Shown here: positions 1 through 10,670 of the stretch, piece by piece | Position numbering within the stretch: the first letter of the stretch is position 1 | Layout: each line of letters begins with the position of its first letter | Origin: Nitrospirales bacterium | Lineage (GTDB): Bacteria > Nitrospirota > Nitrospiria > Nitrospirales > UBA8639 | Reading direction: 5' to 3' | NCBI GenBank assembly: GCA_022825885.1 | Contig: JAJDVY010000008.1 | Coordinates: forward strand, 1 to 37,749 | DNA: 37,749 nucleotides | The notes under the pieces: model-generated | The model's input: the letters and a program-made list of their open reading frames with translations, nothing else | What the model was told of the DNA's origin: nothing | The model's database searches: none | Made by a program: the position numbers and the translations under genes

Positions 1-70
1 CGCCACGTCCCGCATCTGCCTCCTTTAGAATCGAAACAATCTGTGTCTCCGTAAATCGCGATTTTTTCAT
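1..70 (-). CDS. IS3-family transposase OrfA, N-terminal part (cut by window edge)
   Basis: Reading the minus strand from the ATG at 70 gives MKKSRFTETQIVSILKEADA and then runs off the window. This is the typical start of the helix-turn-helix OrfA of IS3-family elements (the K-K-S-R-F-T-E-x-Q-I pattern); OrfA provides DNA binding and, after frameshifting with OrfB, the transposase. A purine-rich CAGGAG lies just upstream as a ribosome binding site. The neighbouring plus-strand gene is open in frame right up to and into this region but has lost its own start, so the element probably inserted into it. Only 23 codons are visible, so subgroup and integrity cannot be judged. Confidence 0.7.
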   Translation of the reverse strand, partial: MKKSRFTETQIVSILKEADAGRG

Positions 71-106
71 CGGGAACTCCTGACTCCATTCTGCCAGAAA
101 GCTCCA

Positions 107-769
107 CTTATCACATGTCTCTTAAACGGGGAAGCTTACGCGGCCACCGATGAATTTTCTATCTACTTTACACCAGAACGAGTCAGCGAGATTCCGCAAG
201 ACGCTCAGGTACAAATGCGCGGCACGCGCCAAGGCGTGTCCTTAGTGGAATATTCAGGGCAATCGGATTCGCTGCTGCACTTTGGTCTGTTGGATAATGC
301 CGCCATCAATTACCAATCCCTAGGCGGCTGGATGGAATACAGTTTCTTTTCGACCAATCTATGGGAGTTCGAGCGGACGGGTTGGCAACTCTGGGGCAGT
401 GCGTCAACGGGCCTAGAATCAGGTTCCAATCCGGTCTCGGGGTCGGCAGTCTGGACCGGAGCCATGGTCGGTCGAGTGGGCGACCAGCACGGGAATGAAG
501 AACCTGGATCGAGGCTCATTGGAGATTCAAGCCTCACTTTTGATTTTGCCCAGAACGATCTGGACGTTGCGCTCACAGACATTCGTGCAGATGACGGAAC
601 CTCCTACGCCAATCTGACGTGGGAGAATGTGCCGACACGAAATGGACTCTTTGCAAGCGGTGGGCTACAGGGAGCGTTCTACGGCCCGAATCATGAGGAA
701 GTCGGCGGGGTGTTTGATTGGCGGCAAGGACGCCGGCTTGTTGGCGCGTTTGGAGCGACACGGCAGTAG
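107..769 (+). pseudogene. 3' remnant of a TbpB-like surface lipoprotein gene (C-terminal beta-barrel domain)
   Basis: An open frame without a start of its own runs from the IS-like end near 106 to the stop at 767-769; the first ATG (215) lies inside the domain, so it is unlikely to be the original start. The C-terminal part contains LQGAFYGPNHEEVGGVFDW and ends LVGAFGATRQ, the signature of the C-terminal barrel of transferrin-binding-protein-B-like lipoproteins (FYGP-x-EEVGG ... GAFGA). Preceding residues alternate as in a beta-barrel. No signal peptide, lipobox cysteine or N-lobe is present, so the gene has lost its 5' part, most simply through the IS3-type insertion. The function of the intact relative (surface binding, haemophore or adhesin) cannot be told from this fragment. 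Exact 5' boundary is uncertain. Confidence 0.6.
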
Positions 770-781
770 CACGAAACTTTT

Positions 782-816
782 CCCCCTCCGAAGTGTCCCG
801 GAGGGGGACTTCTTTA
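782..816. terminator. Intrinsic terminator, probably bidirectional
   Basis: CCCCCTCCG (782-790) pairs perfectly with CGGAGGGGG (799-807) across an 8-nt loop, followed by ACTTCTTT. It lies just after the stop of the TbpB-like remnant and just before the minus-strand stop of the DUF6602 gene, so it can serve both converging genes. Confidence 0.6.
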
Positions 817-833
817 GTAGCCCCAGTGTGCTA

Positions 834-1637
834 TCAGAACGGTTGTCCATTATCATAAGGGAGCATATTAACAGTCAGTTGTGGTGCTTGCACCATATAC
901 ACTAACAACAAGGAAACGAACAGCGCCCACGGTTCTTTTGCTAGGTATGATGCAATAACGCTATAGTTTTTGTTGGGCAGAAGATCAATTGCTCCATCTT
1001 GAGGAACACCAGCAATAGACGGTTTTGTTAGGTTGAGTAAAAAATTTCCATCTAAAGAGCATATGGTATCAACACGATTGTCATACGGCAGCTTCTTTTC
1101 TTCTATGATTTCTGTGGATTTCTCACGCAGACTTTTAGCATTTATGCTTTCAACGGTGATGCAAAAGAAAATAGATTGCCAATTTTCATGTTGTTCTCCA
1201 AAAAGAAAAAATGATGGCTGTATCGGATTATTTACTTTGAAATAGGCCTTTCGGACTAAGGATTTATAACTTGAGCATTTTTCATATGTATCTCTGAGCG
1301 AAGACGTATCGAGTCTTGCTTTAATCTCCCCGGCAGCATAGGTTGTTTCCACTGGAAACATCTGAGCACCATCGCTGGAAAAAATCCGAGGCGTGTTCAA
1401 TTTATCGTACAAAATAATATCCATTTGTTTTGAGGCACGACCATCTGCATCTACGACAAAACCGTCTGCTACGGCAACTTTCTCAGGCAAAACTTTTTTC
1501 AACTCAGACCGGAAGAGTTTTTCAATAAGTGTTCCTGTCTCGCCTGCATGTGGTATTGAAGATCGGATTTGTTCAATTCCCGCATTCAGGCTCGCTTGGG
1601 CTGCTGATAAAACGTTGCGGTAAGGTTTTTTGTTCAT
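834..1637 (-). CDS. DUF6602 family protein
   Basis: The 267-residue product beginning MNKKPYRNVLSAAQASLNAG matches the DUF6602 pattern as I know it: an N-terminal helix with HAGETGTLIEKLFR, then a core with SKQMDIILYD and an FPVETTYAAGEIKARLD stretch. D-I-I-x-Y-D followed by E-x-K resembles a PD-(D/E)XK-like nuclease fold, but activity is unproven. The frame is open further upstream into bioA in another frame, but that part is low complexity and basic; the ATG at 1637 is preferred because family similarity starts there. It follows the bioA stop by 29 bp on the same strand. The gene is visibly AT-richer than bioA, which suggests horizontal gain. DUF6602 proteins are often found in accessory or defence-like regions; role unknown. 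Confidence 0.7.
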   Translation of the reverse strand: MNKKPYRNVLSAAQASLNAGIEQIRSSIPHAGETGTLIEKLFRSELKKVLPEKVAVADGFVVDADGRASKQMDIILYDKLNTPRIFSSDGAQMFPVETTYAAGEIKARLDTSSLRDTYEKCSSYKSLVRKAYFKVNNPIQPSFFLFGEQHENWQSIFFCITVESINAKSLREKSTEIIEEKKLPYDNRVDTICSLDGNFLLNLTKPSIAGVPQDGAIDLLPNKNYSVIASYLAKEPWALFVSLLLVYMVQAPQLTVNMLPYDNGQPF

Positions 1638-1666
1638 TTTCTGTCTTCTCGGTTTTTTCTTCTGTT

Positions 1667-3067
1667 TCACGCCATCGCTATCTGTCTGGCGTGAGATTTG
1701 ACGGCTTTTGTTAGAATACTCGACATCTTGCGCAACTGCAGTTCGGTGGCGGCCAACGGGGGAACGAGGACGACAATGTTGCCGATCGGCCGGATGAGGA
1801 GGCCGCGACGACGGCAGTCGGCTGCGATCTTGTGTCCCATGCGTTCCGATAACGGGAACGGCTCCCGGGTTTCCTTGTTCTTGACCAATTCGATGCCGGC
1901 CATCATTCCGCAATGACGGACGTCTCCCACGATCGGCAATTCAGCCAAGGGTTTAAGCAAAGCCTTCAGTATCCCGGACCGTTTCCTGACGTGAACGAGC
2001 GTTTTTTCCTTTTTGAAGATTTCGAGATTGGCCAGGGCTGCGGCGCAGCCGAGCGCATTTCCCGTGTAGCTATGGCCGTGAAAAAATGTTTTCTCGGGTT
2101 CACCGAGAAACGCCTCATAAATATTTTCCGTGGTCAGGGTCGCGGCGAGCGGCAAATAGCCGCCGGTCAATCCCTTGGCCACGCACAGGAGATCCGGCGT
2201 CACGCGTTCATGATTGCAGGCAAACATCGTACCGGTTCGCCCGAAACCGGTGGCGACTTCGTCCGCGATCAGCAGCACGTCGTATTGCAAGCACAAGGCG
2301 CGAACGCGGGAGAGATAGCCCGGCGGCTGGGTGATCATCCCCGCGACAGCCTGAACCATGGGCTCGATAACGACGCCGGCGATCCGTTCGTGTCGCTTGC
2401 TCAAGACGTCTTCAAGGGGGTCCAGGCACGCCGTTCGGCATGAAGGGAAACGCAAATCAAGTGGGCATCGATAACAATAGGGAGCATCGAGGGCAATGGT
2501 CGAAAACAGGAGAGGTCGAAAGCGTTCGTGAAACCGGGCGATGCCACCCACGCTCATACTCCCCATGGTATCACCGTGATACGCGGCATCAAGGCGAATA
2601 AACGATTTCTTCTTTTTTTGAGGTGGACTCTGCTGCTGCCAATATTGAACCGCCATTTTCAGGGCCACTTCCACGGCCGTGGCGCCATTGTCCGAATAGA
2701 ATACGCGCGTCAGACCTTTCGGGGCTATTTTGATGAGTTCCCTGGCCAGGAGAATGGAAGGCGGGCTGGCCGCACCCAACAACGTGCTGTGGGCAATTTT
2801 CCCAAGTTGCTCTTGAATGGCTGCATCCAGCGCTCGGTGTCGATGTCCGTGAAGATTGACCCAAATGGATGAGGAGCCATCCAGATATTTGTTACCGTGT
2901 ATGTCGTAGAGGTAGATGCCGTCACCTCGTTCGATGAGCAGCGGGTCTTCCCGTTCCCATTCCTGCATTTGGGTAAATGGATGCCACACGTATCGCCGGT
3001 CCCATTTCGACAATGTTGACGAGGAAGCAGAAGAGCCGTTTTTTTGTTTTTTCTTAACCTGCTTCAC
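1667..3067 (-). CDS. bioA: Adenosylmethionine-8-amino-7-oxononanoate aminotransferase
   Basis: BioA is a cytoplasmic PLP enzyme that converts KAPA to DAPA in biotin synthesis using S-adenosylmethionine as amino donor. The 466-residue product has the BioA-specific start DRRYVWHPFTQM, the substrate-loop motif SSSIWVNLHGH, YSDNGATAVEVALKMA, the PLP-binding DEVATGFGRTG and the Schiff-base lysine in CVAKGLTGG; the late HGHSYTGNALGCAAA is also typical. Length fits the family with a short Lys/Ser-rich N-terminal extra segment. The start at 3067 is GTG without an obvious Shine-Dalgarno; a TTG 18 codons further in, just before the conserved block, is an alternative. No other biotin gene is nearby, so bioA is isolated here. 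Confidence 0.93.
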   Translation of the reverse strand: MKQVKKKQKNGSSASSSTLSKWDRRYVWHPFTQMQEWEREDPLLIERGDGIYLYDIHGNKYLDGSSSIWVNLHGHRHRALDAAIQEQLGKIAHSTLLGAASPPSILLARELIKIAPKGLTRVFYSDNGATAVEVALKMAVQYWQQQSPPQKKKKSFIRLDAAYHGDTMGSMSVGGIARFHERFRPLLFSTIALDAPYCYRCPLDLRFPSCRTACLDPLEDVLSKRHERIAGVVIEPMVQAVAGMITQPPGYLSRVRALCLQYDVLLIADEVATGFGRTGTMFACNHERVTPDLLCVAKGLTGGYLPLAATLTTENIYEAFLGEPEKTFFHGHSYTGNALGCAAALANLEIFKKEKTLVHVRKRSGILKALLKPLAELPIVGDVRHCGMMAGIELVKNKETREPFPLSERMGHKIAADCRRRGLLIRPIGNIVVLVPPLAATELQLRKMSSILTKAVKSHARQIAMA

Positions 3068-3127
3068 TTGTCAATGCCCCATGCAGAATCTGGGGTTTTT
3101 CTTTTTTCTTCGTCCGTGAATGCAAAA

Positions 3128-3285
3128 GACACTGGATTCTCGATTACAAATGTCAGGGATGACAGGAGAAGTGGTCATGCCCGACCTCGATCGGGCATCC
3201 AGGGTCTTTGATTTTGTCTTTACCTGCGTTTCGTTTGTGACGGCGAACGACACTGGATTCCCGATTACTAACGTCGGGAATGACA
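3128..3285. repeat. Palindromic interspersed repeat, family 2 (three half-units)
   Basis: Half-units of about 35 bases beginning GACACTGGATTC and ending GTCGGGAATGACA occur at 3128-3164 and 3249-3285, with an inverted unit (GTCATGCCCGACC...ATCCAGGGTC) at 3173-3205. Inverted neighbours can form long hairpins, as in REP/BIME clusters. A closely similar pair with a related spacer is at 12778-12875. The repeat occupies most of the gap between bioA and lepA. Confidence 0.8.
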
Positions 3286-3367
3286 GAAGGAGGCTAATTT
3301 CATACCGCTACAAAAAGTTAACCGGCAGGCTGTGTGACCAACAGGATTATAGAAATGCATTCTTTCT

Positions 3368-3396
3368 TTGACAAGACAGGGGAACCTTAATAAAAT
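3368..3396 (+). promoter_or_regulatory. Sigma70-type promoter for the lepA operon
   Basis: TTGACA (3368-3373) is a perfect -35 box; a 17-base spacer leads to TAAAAT (3391-3396), five of six matches to the -10 consensus. The predicted start near 3403 leaves only about 14 bases before the lepA ATG at 3417, and those bases contain no Shine-Dalgarno, so lepA would have a very short leader. Confidence 0.7.
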
Positions 3397-3416
3397 CAAC
3401 AAATTGTGCATTTGCA

Positions 3417-5225
3417 ATGAATACACTCTCCTCTATCCGCAATTTTTCCATTATCGCCCATATCGATCACGGAAAATCCACCCTCGCTGACCGTTTACTG
3501 GAACTGACGGGAGCGATCACGCCGAGGGAGTTTCGTGAACAGATCCTGGATGATATGGACTTGGAACGTGAACGTGGCATTACCATTAAGGCCCACGCCG
3601 TCACAACCTCGTACAAGGCGCATGACGGATATACCTATCAATTGAACCTGATCGATACCCCCGGACACGTGGACTTCACCTATGAGGTCTCCCGTAGTTT
3701 GGCCGCTTGTGAAGGCGCCTTATTGTTGGTGGATGCCACGCAAGGCGTGGAAGCTCAGACCATTGCAAACGTCTATCTCGCCATGGCCAACGATCTCATC
3801 ATCCTGCCGGTCATTAACAAGATCGATCTGCCCAGCGCTGACATCGACGGCGTCAGGCACCAGATCGAGGAAGTCCTGGGTCTGCCGATGGACGACGCAC
3901 TCCTGGTCAGCGCCAAACAGGGGATCGGGGTTGACGACGTGTTGGATGCCATGGTCCGGCAAGTGCCGTCGCCCATGGGGGCACCGGATGCCTCTTTGAA
4001 GGCCCTGATTTTTGATTCCTGGTTCGACAGTTACCAGGGCGCAATCGTGCTGGTTCGTATTTTTGATGGTGTGGTCAAGCCGGGCATGAAAATCAGGCTC
4101 ATGTCCACGGGACGGACTTTCGAAGTCTCGGAAGTCGGCATTTTTTCTCCCAAGCGCACAAAGACCAAAGAGCTGAAAGCCGGTGCGGTCGGGTACGTCG
4201 TTGCCGGGATGAAAGACGTATCGGACACCAAGATCGGCGACACGGTTACCGACGCCGACCGGCCCACGGCCACGCCGCTGCCCGGCTATCGTGATGTCAA
4301 GCCGCTGGTTTTTTGCGGGCTCTATACTATGGACAACGCGGATTATGAAAATCTTCGGGATTCACTCGACAAGCTTCGCCTGAATGATTCTTCGTTCGTT
4401 TATGAACCTGAGACGTCCTTGGCCTTGGGCTTTGGCTTCCGGTGCGGGTTCCTGGGCCTGCTGCACATGGAAATTATCCGTGAACGCTTGCACCGTGAAT
4501 ACGGATTGAACCTCATTAGTACGGCCCCCACCGTGATTTACCGGGTCAGGGCGATGGACGGGGAGGTGCTGGACATTGAAAATCCTTCGAAACTGCCGGA
4601 GCCTGAAGCCATCGAAACCATGGAAGAACCGTTTATTCGGGCCACGATGATTGCCCCGGAACGATATGCCGGCAATATCCTCGCTCTATGCCAGGAACGA
4701 CGCGGTGTCCAGGAGAGCATACAGTACCTGGATACGACGCGAATCATGCTGATCTATGCCTTACCGTTGAACGAAATGGTGCTGGATTTTTACGACAAAT
4801 TGAAGTCCCGCACCCAAGGCTATGCCTCATTGGACTACGAACTGATGGACTATCGGGAATCGGACCTGGTGAAACTCGATCTGTTGTTGAACGGCGAAAC
4901 CATCGACGCCTTGTCTTTTATCACGCATAAGGAGAAAGCCTATCATCGCGGACGCCAATTGGTGGAAAAGATGAAGGAATTGATTCCCAAGCAAATGTTC
5001 GAAGTTGCCATTCAGGCCGCGATCGGCAAACGCGTCATCGCACGCGAAACGGTATCCGCCATTAAGAAAAACGTCACCGCCAAGTGTTATGGAGGTGACA
5101 TCACGAGAAAACGCAAGTTGTGGGAAAAGCAAAAAGAGGGCAAGAAACGGATGAAGCAACTGGGGCGCGTGGAAGTTCCGCAAGAGGCCTTTCTGGCGCT
5201 CTTGAAAGTCAAGGACGAATCATGA
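3417..5225 (+). CDS. lepA: Elongation factor 4 (ribosome back-translocating GTPase LepA)
   Basis: LepA/EF4 is a ribosome-binding GTPase that can reverse-translocate stalled ribosomes and aids ribosome biogenesis. The 602-residue product has the full G-domain set: AHIDHGKST at residues 14-22, the switch I motif RGITIKA near 53-59, DTPGHVDF near 81-88 and NKIDLP near 135-140. Later come the EF-G-like domains and the LepA-specific C-terminus ([20 protein letters not shown]). Length is standard. It is the first gene of a plus-strand operon; lepB starts inside its stop codon (ATGA overlap). Confidence 0.97.
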   Translation: MNTLSSIRNFSIIAHIDHGKSTLADRLLELTGAITPREFREQILDDMDLERERGITIKAHAVTTSYKAHDGYTYQLNLIDTPGHVDFTYEVSRSLAACEGALLLVDATQGVEAQTIANVYLAMANDLIILPVINKIDLPSADIDGVRHQIEEVLGLPMDDALLVSAKQGIGVDDVLDAMVRQVPSPMGAPDASLKALIFDSWFDSYQGAIVLVRIFDGVVKPGMKIRLMSTGRTFEVSEVGIFSPKRTKTKELKAGAVGYVVAGMKDVSDTKIGDTVTDADRPTATPLPGYRDVKPLVFCGLYTMDNADYENLRDSLDKLRLNDSSFVYEPETSLALGFGFRCGFLGLLHMEIIRERLHREYGLNLISTAPTVIYRVRAMDGEVLDIENPSKLPEPEAIETMEEPFIRATMIAPERYAGNILALCQERRGVQESIQYLDTTRIMLIYALPLNEMVLDFYDKLKSRTQGYASLDYELMDYRESDLVKLDLLLNGETIDALSFITHKEKAYHRGRQLVEKMKELIPKQMFEVAIQAAIGKRVIARETVSAIKKNVTAKCYGGDITRKRKLWEKQKEGKKRMKQLGRVEVPQEAFLALLKVKDES

Positions 5226-5974
5226 CCGATGACAAACCGTTGCCGCCTCCAGATTCCTCATCCGGTGATCCGGAGTTTTCCTCCTCTCATGAGGAAAGCC
5301 GGCGGGAGACGGTCCGCCCCAAATCCTTGTGGCGCGAATACGCAGAAGCGATCGTCATTGCATTGGTCCTGGCGCTGACCATCCGCGTATTTCTTGTCCA
5401 AGCGTTCAAAATTCCCTCTGGCTCCATGATTCCCAGTTTGCAGATCGGCGATCATATCCTGGTCAACAAACTCGCGTACGGGTTGCAGATTCCCCAGGAC
5501 TGTGAATTTGAGGCCGCCCTGCTTCCGGTCACCTGCTATTCCTCTTCCATGCTCTTCGAGTTTGAAAAGCCCAAGCGGGGAGACATCATCGTCTTTCGAT
5601 ACCCGGAAGACGAGCACAAGGATTTTATTAAACGTATCGTCGGCCTGCCCGGCGACACCATTCGGATTCAGGAAAAAATTGTCTACATCAACGGCGAACG
5701 ATTTCAGGACGCGCCATTTACCCAGCGCGTGGATCCCGGCATGATCGATGGCCGCATTAATCCTCGCGACACGTTCGGACCCGTAACCGTGCCCCCGAAT
5801 TCCTATTTCGTCATGGGCGACAATCGCGACCAAAGCCTGGACAGCCGTTTTTGGGGATACGTACAAGAACATAAAATCAAGGGCCGGGCGTTCCTCGTCT
5901 ATTGGTCCTGGCACGGGCAGGGTTCGATGATGGAATGGGTGCGATGGAATCGTATCGGGAAAGTGATCGAGTGA
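5222..5974 (+). CDS. lepB: Signal peptidase I
   Basis: LepB cleaves signal peptides from exported proteins at the outer face of the inner membrane. The 250-residue product has a Pro/Ser-rich cytoplasmic tail, one transmembrane helix at about residues 42-59, the nucleophile Ser68 in [10 protein letters not shown], the general-base Lys137 in [12 protein letters not shown] and box [16 protein letters not shown] segment between the Ser and Lys motifs carries two cysteines (near residues 94 and 105). The ATG at 5222 overlaps the lepA stop by 4 bases, which indicates translational coupling; the frame is open further upstream but only inside lepA. The lepA-lepB pair is common in bacteria. Confidence 0.96.
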   Translation: MTDDKPLPPPDSSSGDPEFSSSHEESRRETVRPKSLWREYAEAIVIALVLALTIRVFLVQAFKIPSGSMIPSLQIGDHILVNKLAYGLQIPQDCEFEAALLPVTCYSSSMLFEFEKPKRGDIIVFRYPEDEHKDFIKRIVGLPGDTIRIQEKIVYINGERFQDAPFTQRVDPGMIDGRINPRDTFGPVTVPPNSYFVMGDNRDQSLDSRFWGYVQEHKIKGRAFLVYWSWHGQGSMMEWVRWNRIGKVIE

Positions 5975-5998
5975 CACGATTCAGAGAGGCTCTTCGTT

Positions 5999-8399
<2,401 letters not shown>

Positions 8400-8407
8400 T
8401 AAACTCT

Positions 8408-8427
8408 CCTCTCCCATCAGGGAAAGG
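8408..8427. repeat. Imperfect CCTCTCCC-ATCA-GGG hairpin
   Basis: CCTCTCCC, a 4-base loop and GGGAAAGG form a stem with one mismatch directly after the pyrG stop. The same hairpin, perfectly paired, follows degP at 14407-14427. It is probably a small dispersed palindrome; no T-run follows, so it is a weak terminator candidate. Confidence 0.5.
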
Positions 8428-8438
8428 AGGACTTGAGG

Positions 8439-8476
8439 TTCCCCTCCTTTGTAAGGAGGGGATAGGGGAGGTAGAG
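8439..8476. repeat. Palindromic repeat, family 1, copy between pyrG and kdsA
   Basis: CCCCTCCTT-TGT-AAGGAGGGG with the tail ATAGGGGAGGTAGAG. The core and tail recur at 18559-18596 and 37176-37213, and in altered form near 19298-19389 and 37597-37620. The tail provides purine-rich sequence just ahead of the kdsA ATG. Confidence 0.85.
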
Positions 8477-8485
8477 CAAGACACC

Positions 8486-9325
8486 ATGATGCAGGATGTT
8501 CCGTTGGGGGATTTTCCAGGCGGAGGAGTACACCCTCATTTCCTGATTGCGGGACCTTGCGTCATCGAGAGCGAGCAAATCGTGTTGGACACGGCGTTTC
8601 AAGTGGCCGAGATTGCCCGGTCGGTCGGATTTCCCTATCTCTTCAAATCATCCTACGATAAAGCGAACCGTAGTTCCATCCATTCATACCGGGGACCGGG
8701 AATTGAGGAAGGGCTCACCATCCTCCAAAAAGTAAAGGAACAGGTTCGCGTACCCGTTCTGACGGACGTCCATAGCGTCGAGGAAGTTCGGCAAGCCGCG
8801 CAGGTTGTAGACGTGGTGCAGATTCCCGCGTTCCTGTGCAGGCAGACCGACCTGCTGGCCGCAGCGGCGCAAACCGGCAAAACCGTCAACGTCAAGAAAG
8901 GGCAGTTTCTTTCTCCATGGGACATGAGTAACGTCGTCAAGAAACTGGAAGAAAGCGGGACCCGCCGGATTGTCCTTACGGAAAGAGGGTGCTCCTTCGG
9001 CTATAATAATCTGACAGTGGATATGCGAGCCCTTCCGGTCTTGAAGGAGTTGGGGTATCCCGTGGTCTTCGACGTGACGCACAGCGTGCAACTTCCCGGA
9101 GGAGGAGGAACACACTCATCAGGCCAGCGTGAATTTATCGCCCCTCTGGCAAGAGCTGCTGCCGCCGCCGGCTGTGATGGGTTTTTTATGGAGGTGCATC
9201 AGAATCCTGGGCAGGCACTCTCAGACGGACCGACGATGATTCCGCTCGACAAATTGAAAATGTTACTTGAGGAATTGAGGCGGATTTGTCAGGTGGCGGG
9301 AAAGGGCTCAAGGGTTAGACTCTAA
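8486..9325 (+). CDS. kdsA: 3-deoxy-8-phosphooctulonate synthase (Kdo8P synthase), metal-dependent type
   Basis: KdsA condenses phosphoenolpyruvate with arabinose 5-phosphate to Kdo-8-phosphate, the committed step of Kdo synthesis. The 279-residue product has [13 protein letters not shown] near residues 19-31, [35 protein letters not shown] and [12 protein letters not shown]. The AGPC motif carries the metal-ligand Cys of the metal-dependent class (Aquifex type) rather than the Asn of the E. coli class; the partner His (DVTHSVQ), Glu (MEVHQNP) and Asp (SDGPTM) are also present. It is separated from pyrG by 86 bases holding repeats, and pgsA follows after 2 bases. Confidence 0.96.
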   Translation: MMQDVPLGDFPGGGVHPHFLIAGPCVIESEQIVLDTAFQVAEIARSVGFPYLFKSSYDKANRSSIHSYRGPGIEEGLTILQKVKEQVRVPVLTDVHSVEEVRQAAQVVDVVQIPAFLCRQTDLLAAAAQTGKTVNVKKGQFLSPWDMSNVVKKLEESGTRRIVLTERGCSFGYNNLTVDMRALPVLKELGYPVVFDVTHSVQLPGGGGTHSSGQREFIAPLARAAAAAGCDGFFMEVHQNPGQALSDGPTMIPLDKLKMLLEELRRICQVAGKGSRVRL

Positions 9326-9327
9326 CC

Positions 9328-9954
9328 ATGGCACAAGCTCACGTTGCTAAAGCCCAACCGAAATCCGTTCCTGCAAACAAACAAGCCGAGCGGTCGTTCA
9401 ATCTGCCGAATACGCTTACGTTCTTACGAATTTTATTGGTACCGGTCTATATTGGTCTCTTTTCAACACCGACGGCCCTGCGGTCCATTCTCGCCTCGGC
9501 AATTTTCGGTTTAGCCGCCCTGACGGATTTGCTGGACGGGTATATTGCGCGGCAACGTGGCCAAGTCACGAAAATCGGGCGCCTTTTCGACCCCATTGCC
9601 GATAAATTTCTGGTGATTTCCGGGTTAGTGTTACTCGTGCAATTTCAACGAGTTGCGGCATGGCTGGCGATTGCGCTTATTGTTCGCGACCTGGCCGTGA
9701 CCGGGATCCGGTTTGTTGCCGCAAGTCGAGGCATTATTATCGCAGCGGGGACGTTGGGGAAATATAAAGTTGTGCTTCAGATTATTGCGATCATTATTTT
9801 GACCTTGGAAGGATCGGTTTTCGTATCCACCCTGAACCTGCATCTTATCGGAACTCTGACTCTTCAGGTAGCCTTGATCTTTTCCCTGATTTCCGGAGGA
9901 CAATACATACTTGAAGCCTGGACTGCGTTCTCCAAAAAAGGATGGCAGCCATAG
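9328..9954 (+). CDS. pgsA: CDP-diacylglycerol-glycerol-3-phosphate 3-phosphatidyltransferase
   Basis: PgsA transfers the phosphatidyl group of CDP-diacylglycerol to glycerol 3-phosphate, the first step to phosphatidylglycerol, in the inner membrane. The 208-residue product has an N-terminal soluble tail, then NLPNTLTFLRILLVPVYI, and the CDP-alcohol phosphotransferase signature D-G-x2-A-R-x8-G-x3-D-x3-D in DGYIARQRGQ...GRLFDPIADK (residues about 71-93), with several hydrophobic membrane helices after it. It overlaps plsY by 13 bases, so the two phospholipid genes are likely translated together. Assignment as PgsA rather than another CDP-alcohol transferase rests on the overall pattern. Confidence 0.9.
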   Translation: MAQAHVAKAQPKSVPANKQAERSFNLPNTLTFLRILLVPVYIGLFSTPTALRSILASAIFGLAALTDLLDGYIARQRGQVTKIGRLFDPIADKFLVISGLVLLVQFQRVAAWLAIALIVRDLAVTGIRFVAASRGIIIAAGTLGKYKVVLQIIAIIILTLEGSVFVSTLNLHLIGTLTLQVALIFSLISGGQYILEAWTAFSKKGWQP

Positions 9955-10568
9955 AGTCCTTGCAAGCCATGTCTCCTGAGATACTTGGCCTACTGTGTTG
10001 CCTTGGAGCCTATTTGCTCGGCTCAATTCCATTCGGGCTCGTATTTTCAAATATGCTGGGAGCAACGGATCCCCGGCAAACAGGCAGTCGAAATATCGGG
10101 TTTACAAACGTTCTGCGGGTATGCGGGAAAAAAGCTGGCATCCTCACGTTATCCGGCGACCTCGGAAAAGGCTGGCTGGTGGGGTGGCTTGCCGGTCTGG
10201 GGGTTCTCCCGAACCTATGGGCCTTAGCGGCCGTGTTCTCAGTCGTACTGGGGCATCTCTTTCCCATTTATCTGAAATTTAGAGGAGGAAAAGGCGTTGC
10301 TACGGGCTTGGGAGGGATTTTAGGGATTCATTTTTTCATGGGATGCATTCTGGTTGTCATCTGGGCTACTGCCGTCGGAGTTTGGAAATATTCGTCAGGA
10401 GGAGCGATCATGGCCTTCGGAGCTTTGCCGCTCGTAAGCTGGTTTATGACCCATGATTTGCAATTCACGATATTCAGCCTGCTGCTGAGCTGCTTCGTTA
10501 TCGGCAAACACAGAGAAAATATCCTCCGTTTGCTCAATGGGACCGAACCATCAATAAGACGATCCTGA
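9942..10568 (+). CDS. plsY: Glycerol-3-phosphate acyltransferase (acyl-phosphate type)
   Basis: PlsY acylates glycerol 3-phosphate from acyl-phosphate at the inner membrane and so begins phospholipid synthesis. The 208-residue, multi-helix product has the three PlsY motifs: YLLGSIPFGLVF, the phosphate-binding GSRNIGFTNVLR (serine, Arg-Asn), and the glycine-rich KFRGGKGVATGLGG, with GKHRENI near the end. An internal ATG at 9969 could also be the start. It is the last gene of the lepA operon; no convincing terminator was seen in the 100 bases that follow. Confidence 0.95.
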   Translation: MAAIESLQAMSPEILGLLCCLGAYLLGSIPFGLVFSNMLGATDPRQTGSRNIGFTNVLRVCGKKAGILTLSGDLGKGWLVGWLAGLGVLPNLWALAAVFSVVLGHLFPIYLKFRGGKGVATGLGGILGIHFFMGCILVVIWATAVGVWKYSSGGAIMAFGALPLVSWFMTHDLQFTIFSLLLSCFVIGKHRENILRLLNGTEPSIRRS

Positions 10569-10670
10569 TAAACATTCATTATTTTACATAATCATTCTTA
10601 TCCGACATTATGGGATTGATTCAGCGCCACATGGTTAGAGAAATTAAGTATTTGATTGTTTCCTTAGGAT

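Noticed and set aside
834-1913. Long version of the DUF6602 frame starting at 1913
   Set aside because: The first 92 codons overlap bioA out of frame and encode Arg/Pro-rich, low-complexity sequence; family similarity starts at the ATG at 1637.
3077-3105. Terminator-like CCCCA...TGGGG hairpin with T-run on the plus strand
   Set aside because: The stem is only 5 bp with a 9-base loop, and no plus-strand gene ends before it; likely chance sequence ahead of bioA.
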